Part shown: piece by piece, positions 25,806-33,970 of the stretch
Layout of the letters: the number at the start of each line of letters is the position of its first letter
Numbering within the stretch: the stretch's first letter is position 1
NCBI RefSeq assembly: GCF_018861905.1
Contig: NZ_JAHLDU010000008.1
Location: 124,001-188,000, forward strand
Direction: 5' to 3'
DNA length: 64,000 nucleotides
From: Clostridium sp. DSM 17811
Lineage (GTDB): Bacteria > Bacillota > Clostridia > Clostridiales > Clostridiaceae
The notes under the pieces: generated by a model
The model's database searches: none
What the model was told of the DNA's origin: nothing
What the model saw: only the letters and a program-made list of their open reading frames with translations
Program-made: the position numbers and the translations under genes

Positions 25806-26834
25806 ATGAATATTAAATATATAAAAAAGATGACTACTTCAAAGGAAATTATGGAAGAAATGCCTCTGTCAAATAAAATTAAAGAAATTAAAAAAAACAG
25901 AGATGCTGAAATAAGGAAAGTTTTTGAGAATAAATCTGATAAGTTTCTACTTATAGTTGGACCATGCTCGGCTGATAACGAAGACTCGGTGTGTGAATAC
26001 ATAGGGAAGCTTGCAAAAGTTCAGGAAAAAGTAAAAGACTCTATAATAATTATACCTAGGATTTATACAAATAAACCTAGAACTACTGGTGAAGGATATA
26101 AAGGCATGGCCTCTCAACCAGACCCAAATAAAGCACCTGATATGGATGCAGGATTAAGAGCTATTAGAAAACTTCATTTAAAAGCATTAAGTGAATATCA
26201 TATGCCTGCTGCAGATGAAATGTTATATCCAGAAAACTATACATATCTTTCAGATTTATTAAGTTATCATGCAGTTGGAGCTCGCTCTGTAGAAAATCAG
26301 CAACATAGATTTACCGTAAGTGGTATTGATATGCCTGTAGGTATGAAGAATCCAACTGGTGGAGATCTAACTGTAATGCTAAATTCAATTAAAGCAGCAC
26401 AGGGTGCTCATACTTTTATATATAGCGGATGGCAGGTTGAAACATCAGGAAACCCACTTGCACATGCTGTTTTAAGAGGAGCCGTGGATTCTTATGGTAA
26501 AAATATTCCAAACTATCATTATGAAGATTTAATAAATATTGCTAAAGAATATGAAAAACAGAAGTTTTTAAATCCTTCTATTATTGTGGATACTAATCAT
26601 GCAAATTCAATGAAGCTTTACAAAGAGCAACCAAGAATAGCTAGAGAAGTGTTAATGAGTAGGAAAGATGACTCTCTACTTAAAAAAATGATAAAAGGAT
26701 TTATGATTGAAAGTTATATTGTAGAAGGTAAACAAGATGTAGGGTCTGGCACTTACGGTAAATCCATAACAGATGCATGTTTAGGATGGGAAGAAACTGA
26801 AAAATTAATTTATAATATTGCTGAAAATTTATAG
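25806..26834 (+). CDS. DAHP synthase, copy 2
   Basis: The 342-residue protein is a paralogue of the product at 21825, with about 15 substitutions by eye (for example P10T, E12S, G152S, I154H, D199G, G200A, R315S), or about 96% identity. All catalytic motifs are the same. The similarity extends into the RBS region (AATAAATAAG...AAAGTG) but not further upstream, so the promoters differ. The two copies may differ in feedback control, as E. coli AroF/G/H do; the changes at 152-154 and 199-200 are the ones to look at. It ends at its own terminator. Confidence 0.93.
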   Translation: MNIKYIKKMTTSKEIMEEMPLSNKIKEIKKNRDAEIRKVFENKSDKFLLIVGPCSADNEDSVCEYIGKLAKVQEKVKDSIIIIPRIYTNKPRTTGEGYKGMASQPDPNKAPDMDAGLRAIRKLHLKALSEYHMPAADEMLYPENYTYLSDLLSYHAVGARSVENQQHRFTVSGIDMPVGMKNPTGGDLTVMLNSIKAAQGAHTFIYSGWQVETSGNPLAHAVLRGAVDSYGKNIPNYHYEDLINIAKEYEKQKFLNPSIIVDTNHANSMKLYKEQPRIAREVLMSRKDDSLLKKMIKGFMIESYIVEGKQDVGSGTYGKSITDACLGWEETEKLIYNIAENL

Positions 26835-26847
26835 AAGCTTTTATAGT

Positions 26848-26880
26848 AAAAACTCTGAGTTAAAGCACTCAGAGTTTTTA
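26848..26880 (+). terminator. Terminator after DAHP synthase copy 2
   Basis: An 11-bp stem (AAAACTCTGAG with CTCAGAGTTTT) is followed by TTTATGTTTTT. It is convergent with the enoate-reductase-like gene. Confidence 0.85.
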
Positions 26881-26910
26881 TGTTTTTGTACAAATTTAAA
26901 AATAATTTAA

Positions 26911-28905
26911 TTAAATATGATTTGCAACTTCATAAGCATCCCAAATACCATACATGATATTAGAAACTTTACGTGCATCTCCTAAAAGATAAATTTCAGG
27001 AACTTCAAATTCTAATTCTTTATATAAAGAATTTTCCTCTTTATAGCCTACTGAAAGTATTACTGAATCACATTTAATTTTCTCAATTCCATTTTCTGTT
27101 TCCATTTCAAGTAATCCATCTTTATATGCTTTAACTTTTGAATTTGTTTTTACAGCAATCTTATTAAATGGAATTAATTTCTCAAGCATTTCACTGTTTG
27201 CAGAACATAAAGGTCCATTTAATGCAAGTATTTTGTTTAATGCCTCTACTATAGTTACACTTTTGCCTTCTTTAGCAAGGTGAAGTGCAAGTTCACATCC
27301 AACCAATCCTCCGCCAACTATAACTGTTGTATCTTTACAGTCTTTCTTTCCTAGTAAAACATCTGCGGCTGTAAATACTTTTGCGTCATCTCCAAGTGGA
27401 AATACTTTTGGAGTAGAGCCTGTAGCAATTATTACACTATCAAAATCAGCTTTTAAAATTTGATCTTTTGTAACCTCAGTATTTAAATTAACCTTAACCT
27501 TTAATTCTTTTAATGTATGTTCAAACCAATTAGCTAAAGCGATATCGTCTTCTTTAAAGTCTGGAACTCCACCTGGTATAAGATTTCCACCTAATTTATT
27601 ATTCTTTTCAAAAATAACGGCTTCGTGCCCTCTAAGAGTCAAAACTCTTGCGGCTTCACATCCTGCTACTCCACCTCCAACTATTAAAACTTTTTTCTTC
27701 TTTAATATTGGTGTAAGTGCATTATCTTTTTCTTTACATGCCTGAGGATTTACAGCACAGTTAAGCATTGAATAATGTTGTATACGTCCCATACATCCTT
27801 CTTGACATGATATGCAAGGTCTAATTGATTTAAGATTGTTGCATCGCAATTTATTTACATAATCAGGATCTGCAAGAAGTGGTCTACCAAGACTTATAAT
27901 ATCACATGTTCCATTTTCGATAGCATCTAGTGCCATATCTGGATTATCCATTCTTCCAGCACACATAATAGGTACATCTACAGTTTCTTTCATTAATTTA
28001 GCGTATGGTCTGTATAATCCCTTATCTTGATACATTGGGGGATGACTCCACCACCATGAATCGTAAGATCCAACGTCTGTGTCTAATGAATCATATCCAT
28101 AGGATACAAGTAATTTAGCAGCCTTAATTCCTTCTTCAAGATCTCTACCTTTTTCAGTAAATACTTCTCCTGGAAGTGCTCCGTCTCTGAGATCTTTAAT
28201 AAAGCTCTTTGGTGAATATCTAAGAACTACAGGATAATCTTCTCCACATCTATCTTTGATTTCTTCAACTATTTCACGAGCAAAACGAAGTCTATTATCT
28301 AAGCTTCCACCATATTCATCAGTTCTATGATTAAATAATGACATAGCGAATTGGTCTATAAGATATCCTTCATGAACAGCATGAATTTCTATTCCGTCAA
28401 AACCAGCTCTCTTTGCATTATAAGCTCCATCTCCAAATTTTTTAACTATAGACTTAATTTCATCTATTGTAATTGCACGGCAAGTTTTATCGAGCCATCT
28501 GTGCTGAATTGGTGATGGTGCAACTGGTGGAAATTCCCCAAGGTTAGTGGGAATAGTAACTCTACCAAATCCTCCTGACATTTGAATAAACACCTTTGCA
28601 TTATATGCATGTATTCTTTCGGTTAGTTCTTTACCTGTTCTAACAAATTGAACTGGATTATATGTAGAGCATGGACAATTTGGCATACCGTGTTCTTCAA
28701 CTTCATTATCTACAAAAGTAACTCCTGTAATAATTAACCCTGTACCGCCTTTTGCTCTCTCGGTATAATAATCAATTCCTCTTTGATTAAATCCACCTTC
28801 ACTATCGGCTAGTCCGAGTGGTCCCATTGGTGCTAATGCAAAACGATTTTTAATTTCACATTTACCAATTTTAATTGGTTCAAACAATTTTTTATACTTG
28901 TTCAT
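26911..28905 (-). CDS. 2-enoate reductase-like FMN/FAD/FeS flavoenzyme
   Basis: The 664-residue protein has the 2,4-dienoyl-CoA reductase/enoate reductase layout: an OYE-type FMN barrel (about 1-370, FEPIKIGKCEIKNRFALAPMGP), a [4Fe-4S] motif (CISCQEGCMGRI), then FAD/NADH-binding Rossmann domains (VLIVGGGVAGCEAARVL and VIVGGGLVGCELALHLA). Clostridial enoate reductases of similar length reduce alpha,beta-unsaturated acids such as cinnamate with NADH. Start is ATG at 28905 with AAGGAGGG upstream. The gene is divergent from a PadR regulator. Bile-acid or other dienoyl reductase roles cannot be excluded. Confidence 0.8.
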   Translation of the reverse strand: MNKYKKLFEPIKIGKCEIKNRFALAPMGPLGLADSEGGFNQRGIDYYTERAKGGTGLIITGVTFVDNEVEEHGMPNCPCSTYNPVQFVRTGKELTERIHAYNAKVFIQMSGGFGRVTIPTNLGEFPPVAPSPIQHRWLDKTCRAITIDEIKSIVKKFGDGAYNAKRAGFDGIEIHAVHEGYLIDQFAMSLFNHRTDEYGGSLDNRLRFAREIVEEIKDRCGEDYPVVLRYSPKSFIKDLRDGALPGEVFTEKGRDLEEGIKAAKLLVSYGYDSLDTDVGSYDSWWWSHPPMYQDKGLYRPYAKLMKETVDVPIMCAGRMDNPDMALDAIENGTCDIISLGRPLLADPDYVNKLRCNNLKSIRPCISCQEGCMGRIQHYSMLNCAVNPQACKEKDNALTPILKKKKVLIVGGGVAGCEAARVLTLRGHEAVIFEKNNKLGGNLIPGGVPDFKEDDIALANWFEHTLKELKVKVNLNTEVTKDQILKADFDSVIIATGSTPKVFPLGDDAKVFTAADVLLGKKDCKDTTVIVGGGLVGCELALHLAKEGKSVTIVEALNKILALNGPLCSANSEMLEKLIPFNKIAVKTNSKVKAYKDGLLEMETENGIEKIKCDSVILSVGYKEENSLYKELEFEVPEIYLLGDARKVSNIMYGIWDAYEVANHI

Positions 28906-28960
28906 ATATACCCTCCTTAAATTATCTATAGTAAGACAATTATGTAATGCCTTTATATAC

Positions 28961-28999
28961 ATTATGCGCTTTTATATTTATATATGTCAATGATAACAT
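28961..28999 (-). promoter_or_regulatory. Promoter with PadR-type operator
   Basis: On the minus strand TTGACA (28985-28990) and CATAAT (28961-28966) are 18 bp apart. ATGTCAATGATAACAT (28984-28999) fits the PadR site form ATGT-N8-ACAT exactly and covers the -35. A 12-bp palindrome ATAACATGTTAT (28993-29004) overlaps it. Confidence 0.65.
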
Positions 29000-29074
29000 G
29001 TTATATATACTATGTTGTACTTTACTTTTCAATTAATTATGGTAAAATTATAAGAAAGAATGAGGTGTTGTTAA

Positions 29075-29620
29075 ATGAGAACTTTAAAATATGCAATTTT
29101 AGGATTGATAAATAGAAAACCATTAACTGGGTACGATATAACTAAAGAATTTAATAGTGGATTAGTGGAGTTTTGGTATGCTAATCATAGTCAAATCTAT
29201 CCTGAATTAAGGAAATTAACTGATGAATGTCTAATTTCATATGAAATAATTATCCAAGGTGAAAAACTTGAAAAAAAATTATATACAATAACCCAAGAGG
29301 GAAAGGTATGTTTACAAAAATGGCTAGTGAAAGATGAACCCTTAGAACACACTCCTAAAGATGTTTTTAGACTTAAAGCATATTTTTGTGATGAAATATC
29401 TAATGAAGATTTAGTAAAACAATTTCAAAGCGCATTAATCAAACATTCCGAGAGATTAGAATATCTTGAAAATACTATGAAAGAGCTTTTAAAGATAAAT
29501 GATATATCAAAAGTATCTTCTCCAAGATTTGGAGAGTATATTGTTTTAAATGGTGCAATTATGAGAGAAAAAGATTACATAGACTGGATTGAAGATTCTA
29601 TAAAAAAGATCTTAATATAA
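29075..29620 (+). CDS. PadR-family transcriptional regulator
   Basis: The 181-residue protein has the PadR winged helix (MRTLKYAILGLINRKPLTGYDITKEF...HSQIYPELRKL) and a C-terminal helical dimerisation domain (about 95-180). PadR proteins repress phenolic-acid or drug detoxification genes and let go on ligand binding. It is divergent from the enoate-reductase-like gene with an ATGT-N8-ACAT site between them, so cinnamate-like phenolic acids are a reasonable ligand guess. Confidence 0.88.
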   Translation: MRTLKYAILGLINRKPLTGYDITKEFNSGLVEFWYANHSQIYPELRKLTDECLISYEIIIQGEKLEKKLYTITQEGKVCLQKWLVKDEPLEHTPKDVFRLKAYFCDEISNEDLVKQFQSALIKHSERLEYLENTMKELLKINDISKVSSPRFGEYIVLNGAIMREKDYIDWIEDSIKKILI

Positions 29621-29705
29621 ATAGTTTAGGTTAATAAAATACAAGGAAGATGCCTTTCGGAAAACTCCCTTGCATAGGGTATAAAATGAATATTAATGTA
29701 TTTTG

Positions 29706-30650
29706 TTAATCATTGCATTTTCGAGCCCATGTAGCAATAGCTTTAATATCGTCAGGGGTTGTTCGACAGCAACCACCAATTAGCTGAGCACCTTTGTCAA
29801 ACCAGCCTTTGGCACTACGACTATAAATTTCACTAGAGGAATTACCATGCCAAGTTTTAGAAGAGGCATCATATTCTTCTCCTGAGTTTGGATAAACTAC
29901 TATAGGTTTTTTTGTATTGTTTTTGATTTCTTCAATTAATGATTGTATATGGTTAGGTGCGCTGCAATTTATTCCTATGGCAGCCACTTGAGTAAAGGAA
30001 TCTAAATATTTGGCACAATCAGAAATTAATGTACCATCACTTATCTGAAAATCATTTTTAGCACTAAAGCTCATCCAACAATATACATTGGGAAATTCTT
30101 TAAGTAGTTTAGTAATAGCTTTAGCTTCTATAAGACTAGGTATTGTTTCGCAAGCAAGAATATCTACACCTGCGTCTACTAAGATTTTTATTCGTGGTCT
30201 ATGAAATTCAATTAATTCTTCTTCACCAATTTCATAATCTCCAAGGTATTCAGAACCATCTGCAAGATAAGCACCATAGGGGCCTACAGAACCTGCAACT
30301 AAGGGGAGTGGTCTATTTATTCTATGTAGTGGTTCCTTCCAAAAATCATCCCTAGCCTTTATAGCAATAGTAGCAGATTTCTTAATAAGGGATATTGCTT
30401 CGAGTTTGGTGAAACCTTTTTCTACATATCCTTCAATAGTAGCTTGATAACTTGAGGTAATTGCACAGTCAGCTCCAGAAGCAAAATAGTCATAGTGTAC
30501 TTTCTCTATTATTTCAGGATTCTGAGCAAGTATTTTTGCTGACCAGAGAGAATCGTTAATGTCGCACCCTAATCGTTCAAGTTCTGTAGCTAATGCACCG
30601 TCTAAAATGATTAATGGAAAATCTTTTAAAATATTCGTTATTGGATTCAT
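29706..30650 (-). CDS. mmuM: Homocysteine S-methyltransferase
   Basis: The 314-residue enzyme matches the MmuM family: ILDGALATELERLG at the start, CETIPSLIEAKA with a zinc-ligand-region Cys, GINCSAP and the zinc motif GGCCRTTP near the end. It methylates homocysteine from S-methylmethionine or S-adenosylmethionine. AGGAGAG precedes ATG. It lies 39 bp downstream of a permease gene on the same strand, the arrangement of mmuP-mmuM. Confidence 0.9.
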   Translation of the reverse strand: MNPITNILKDFPLIILDGALATELERLGCDINDSLWSAKILAQNPEIIEKVHYDYFASGADCAITSSYQATIEGYVEKGFTKLEAISLIKKSATIAIKARDDFWKEPLHRINRPLPLVAGSVGPYGAYLADGSEYLGDYEIGEEELIEFHRPRIKILVDAGVDILACETIPSLIEAKAITKLLKEFPNVYCWMSFSAKNDFQISDGTLISDCAKYLDSFTQVAAIGINCSAPNHIQSLIEEIKNNTKKPIVVYPNSGEEYDASSKTWHGNSSSEIYSRSAKGWFDKGAQLIGGCCRTTPDDIKAIATWARKCND

Positions 30651-30689
30651 AATAACTCTCCTTCTTTTTATAGATTAATTTTTAAGTGT

Positions 30690-32198
30690 TTATTCTGTTT
30701 CTTGATATTCTTTATGTTCAAAATCACATTCCATAAGAGGAACTATCTTGGTTTTCTTTATAAACTTATAACCAAAATAGAAAATTGCGAATAATGGAAT
30801 AGTCATATAATTTGTAATAAAACTAAACCAATCGAATTTGGGTTCTTGAAATATCCATATGTTTGAGCCAAATATAACAATAGTACAAAGTATCATAGCC
30901 ATAATTGGGCCGAATGGAAACCACTTAGCTCGATATTTTAAATCTTCAAGTTTTCTTCCTTGTGCAATATATGCTTTTCTAAATCTATAGTGGCATATTG
31001 CTATGCCTAACCATGCAAAGAAAGCTGTAATACCAGAAATATTAACTAGTGCATAGTATATTTTACCATCACCAACGAGAGATGCAAAAAAAGCTGAACA
31101 AGCAACAAGAGTTGTAAGGTAAAGCGCATTCATTGGAACCCCCCTCTTATTTACTTTCCCAAAAAGTTTAGGTGCCTTTCCTTCCTTTGCCATTGAATAA
31201 AGCATACGTGATGAAGCATATAATCCCGAGTTTCCTGCTGAAAGCACAGCTGTAAGAATAACTGCATTCATGAGGCTTGCAGCAAATGCTAAGCCTGACC
31301 TTTCAAACACCATAGTGAAAGGACTAAAAGCTATTTGGTCTGTACCACTTTTTAAAAGGTTGGGATCATTAAAAGGAACGAGGAACCCAATTACTATAAT
31401 TGCACCAAGATAAAATAAAAGGATACGCCAGAATACCATCTTGATGGCTTTTGGAACATTAACCTGTGGATTTTCACACTCACCTGCAGCAAGGCCTACA
31501 AGTTCAGTACCAGAGAAAGAAAAGCCTGCGAGTAGAAACACATTTACCATTCCAAATATGCCACCTATGAAGGGGCCCTTATTACCATTAACGTCAGATA
31601 GTGTAAAGTTAGAGAAACCTGGCGAATGACCACCCATTATACCAAATATCATCAGAGTACCTACTATTATGAATGCTATTATGGTAATAACTTTAATACT
31701 GGAAAACCAATATTCACCTTCTCCATAAGCTCTTGCTGATGTAAGATTAAGTATAAATAGAACAACTAAGAATAATACACTCCACAAAGTTGCATTAGTA
31801 TTCGGAAGCCAGAATTTTATAATGATGGATCCTGCCACTAATTCACAAGCAACGCATGTAGCCCAGCAAAACCAATAGTTCCAACCTAAAGCAAATCCAA
31901 ATGCAGGATCTACAAACCTTGTAGCATATGTTTCAAAGGAACCCGAAACTGGTAATAGTGTTGCCATCTCTCCAAGAGATGTCATTAAAAAATATACTAA
32001 AATACCCATAACACAATATGCGACAATTGCGCCACCGGGACCCGCTTTGCTTATTGTGCCGCCACTAAGTAAAAATAACCCAGTACCAATTGCACCACCA
32101 ATTGCAATCATATTTAAATGCCTGGCTTGTAAACTCCTTTTGAGTTCACCATGGTGCTCCACTTCATTCTTTGTCTTTATTTCGACTTTTGTGCTCAT
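30690..32198 (-). CDS. Amino-acid permease (APC family), probable S-methylmethionine transporter
   Basis: The 502-residue protein has 12 membrane helices and the APC opening LQARHLNMIAIGGAIGTGLFLLSG. By eye the sequence follows lysine permease LysP (FGFALGWNYWFCWATCVACELVAG, GEYWFSSIKV). Its place directly upstream of mmuM suggests S-methylmethionine as substrate instead. AAGGAGG precedes ATG. No SAM riboswitch or methionine T-box is visible in the 32199-32396 leader. Confidence 0.8.
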   Translation of the reverse strand: MSTKVEIKTKNEVEHHGELKRSLQARHLNMIAIGGAIGTGLFLLSGGTISKAGPGGAIVAYCVMGILVYFLMTSLGEMATLLPVSGSFETYATRFVDPAFGFALGWNYWFCWATCVACELVAGSIIIKFWLPNTNATLWSVLFLVVLFILNLTSARAYGEGEYWFSSIKVITIIAFIIVGTLMIFGIMGGHSPGFSNFTLSDVNGNKGPFIGGIFGMVNVFLLAGFSFSGTELVGLAAGECENPQVNVPKAIKMVFWRILLFYLGAIIVIGFLVPFNDPNLLKSGTDQIAFSPFTMVFERSGLAFAASLMNAVILTAVLSAGNSGLYASSRMLYSMAKEGKAPKLFGKVNKRGVPMNALYLTTLVACSAFFASLVGDGKIYYALVNISGITAFFAWLGIAICHYRFRKAYIAQGRKLEDLKYRAKWFPFGPIMAMILCTIVIFGSNIWIFQEPKFDWFSFITNYMTIPLFAIFYFGYKFIKKTKIVPLMECDFEHKEYQETE

Positions 32199-32396
32199 TT
32201 GAAACCTCCTTGTTTTAAATGTTTATAAATTCTGAACATTTAACTATACTGATAAGTTTACCATTAATATGTAATCATGCAATACATATATGCTTAATAC
32301 TTTTAAAAATAACACTGTATGATTCGTAAAAGGGTTTGTCCACTATATTAGCGAATTATGTAATGAAGTTAAATATAGTTGTCGCAATTTATAGAA

Positions 32397-32434
32397 ATAT
32401 AGCTAGGTAATAAATATTTATCACCTAGCTATAT
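32397..32434 (-). terminator. Terminator after the cystatin-like gene
   Basis: A 12-bp stem (ATATAGCTAGGT with ACCTAGCTATAT) lies 20 bp after the stop of the minus-strand gene and could work in both directions. Confidence 0.65.
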
Positions 32435-32454
32435 TGTTTTGTATTATATTTTAT

Positions 32455-32721
32455 TTATACTATTGTCTCAATATTAACGAGCTTAGGTTCCGTGCCAGCA
32501 GGTGTTGCAGAAACATATATTTTTACTAGGCCAGTTTTAGGTGGTAATGTTACAGTGGTAGACTTAGCTATAAATACATAGTTAACTCCATTTACAATTT
32601 GAGTAGCAACTACTATAGGTTCAAAAGTAGAGCCTACGAATCCTTTTAGAGCAATATCAAGTACTTTTTTATTTTCTTTACTAACAGGTTCTTGAATTGT
32701 CCATCCCCCACAAATTTTCAT
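32455..32721 (-). CDS. Stefin/cystatin-like small protein (88 aa)
   Basis: The 88-residue product opens MKICGGWTIQEP, then a helix NKKVLDIALKGF, the strand-loop TQIVNGVNYVF and a further strand VKIYVSATPAG. This order mirrors stefins (cystatin A/B): an N-terminal Gly, an alpha helix, the QVVAG-type first hairpin loop (here QIVNG, followed by NY as in stefins) and an LKVFxSLPG-like strand. Known cystatins wedge these elements into papain-like cysteine proteases. There is no signal peptide, so it would be cytoplasmic, as stefins are. AAGGAGGG precedes ATG and a terminator follows, so it is monocistronic. The family call is by eye. Confidence 0.65.
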   Translation of the reverse strand: MKICGGWTIQEPVSKENKKVLDIALKGFVGSTFEPIVVATQIVNGVNYVFIAKSTTVTLPPKTGLVKIYVSATPAGTEPKLVNIETIV

Positions 32722-32868
32722 CTTATTCCCTCCTTATTATTTTTTTATTTGAATGTACCTAAACAATTATATATCTTTGATAGGTTTTCTATATACAAAT
32801 AATATATGGAGTTTGTTGATTAAGTGTGATTGGAGAAAGTTGAAAATATTTTATGAATATTTGAGATT

Positions 32869-33678
32869 TTATTTATTTAAAGGGTGAGAGTATAATGCAG
32901 ACATCCTAATATAAATTGATTCCTGTTGTAACATTTTTGAATCCTTTGCATAAGCACTTATTCCACCTATTTTAAACAATCCATCTATTGAACTTGTTGC
33001 TGATGAGTACTCTTTCATAAAATTGCTATATACAATTGACTTTGCATCATCTACTTTTTCTATAGATTTTTGAACTGGATTTAATATTCTTTCTTCAATT
33101 ATAGAAGGGTTCTTAAGTAAAGTTGTTACACTAACATTGTTTGAAAAGTGCTTATCATTATTTGTTTTGTCTGTATTATCTGGTTTAGTGTCATCTAATT
33201 TTCCAAAATCAAGTGTTATATTAAGACTCTTAGACAATATAACACTGGTTTTACCATCAGATCCATTTATCTTAATTGTCTTATCTCCTACTATATTATT
33301 TTCTTCTTTTTGATTCATAAGACTGCCTAAATTATTTAATAATTCATCTGCTTGCTTTTCAATTTTTGACTTATCATTTTCACTCAAATCAGAACTTGCA
33401 TATTGCTTTGACAGTTCTTTGATTTGGTTGCCTATATCTTTTATATTGTCTAATCCTACCTCTTTTTCTTGTAAAGTGGACATTCCAATTTCTATTTGTT
33501 GTTCTGAATTTTGACTAAGTGCCAATTGACTATTCATATTCCTTATTTTCTGTTTCATAATTTCTTCAGAACTTGATTTTTTGGCATTGGTAATAATATT
33601 ATTGTTACTCAGTACCTTTTTAAGTTGTTGGTTACTAATATTATTTATATATGGATTTTTTATATTCCCAATAATCAT
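32869..33678 (-). CDS. Flagellin-like hypothetical protein (269 aa)
   Basis: Residues about 45-120 resemble the flagellin N-terminal D1 helices: SEQQIEIGMSTLQEKEVGL, then DIGNQIKELSKQYASSDLSENDKSKIEKQADELLNNLG. The remainder has a Thr/Asn/Asp-rich middle and a helical C-terminus (VQKSIEKVDDAKSIVYSNFMKEYSSATSS) but no proper flagellin C-terminal domain. There is no signal peptide. No flagellar genes are nearby. It may be a spore, sheath or secreted structural protein derived from flagellin. RBS GGGAG is present upstream. Confidence 0.55.
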   Translation of the reverse strand: MIIGNIKNPYINNISNQQLKKVLSNNNIITNAKKSSSEEIMKQKIRNMNSQLALSQNSEQQIEIGMSTLQEKEVGLDNIKDIGNQIKELSKQYASSDLSENDKSKIEKQADELLNNLGSLMNQKEENNIVGDKTIKINGSDGKTSVILSKSLNITLDFGKLDDTKPDNTDKTNNDKHFSNNVSVTTLLKNPSIIEERILNPVQKSIEKVDDAKSIVYSNFMKEYSSATSSIDGLFKIGGISAYAKDSKMLQQESIYIRMSALYSHPLNK

Positions 33679-33913
33679 TTTATGTTTTCTCCCTTCAAAT
33701 AAGATTAAAAAAATAAATCATACTATTGTTATCGAGATTAAAAGATAAAAAGTTAGTTTTTGAGAAAGAAATGTTTAAATGAAATACCTTATAATTGAAA
33801 TTATGATTTCATATAGTATGAAACGAACTAGGTTTTAGTAAACACTTATAGATTATGGTGCTGTAATATAGTTATGATAAAATTGATAAACATATTTTAA
33901 AGGAGTAATAATT

Positions 33914-33970
33914 ATGATTAATTTTAAAAAACATAAAAAATGTATATTATTTTTTATCTTTTGCATTTGA
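33914..33970 (+). pseudogene. Short reading frame with good RBS, possible gene remnant
   Basis: AAAGGAG precedes an ATG at 33914 that opens MINFKKHKKCILFFIFCI and then stops at 33968. It looks like the start of a signal peptide or lipoprotein leader cut off after 18 codons, and it runs into the 3' end of the opposite-strand MFS gene. It may be the head of a gene whose body was deleted, or chance. Confidence 0.3.

Noticed and set aside
32199-32396. SAM riboswitch or methionine T-box before the permease-mmuM operon
   Set aside because: No T-box core, no SAM-I motif and no terminator next to the permease start.
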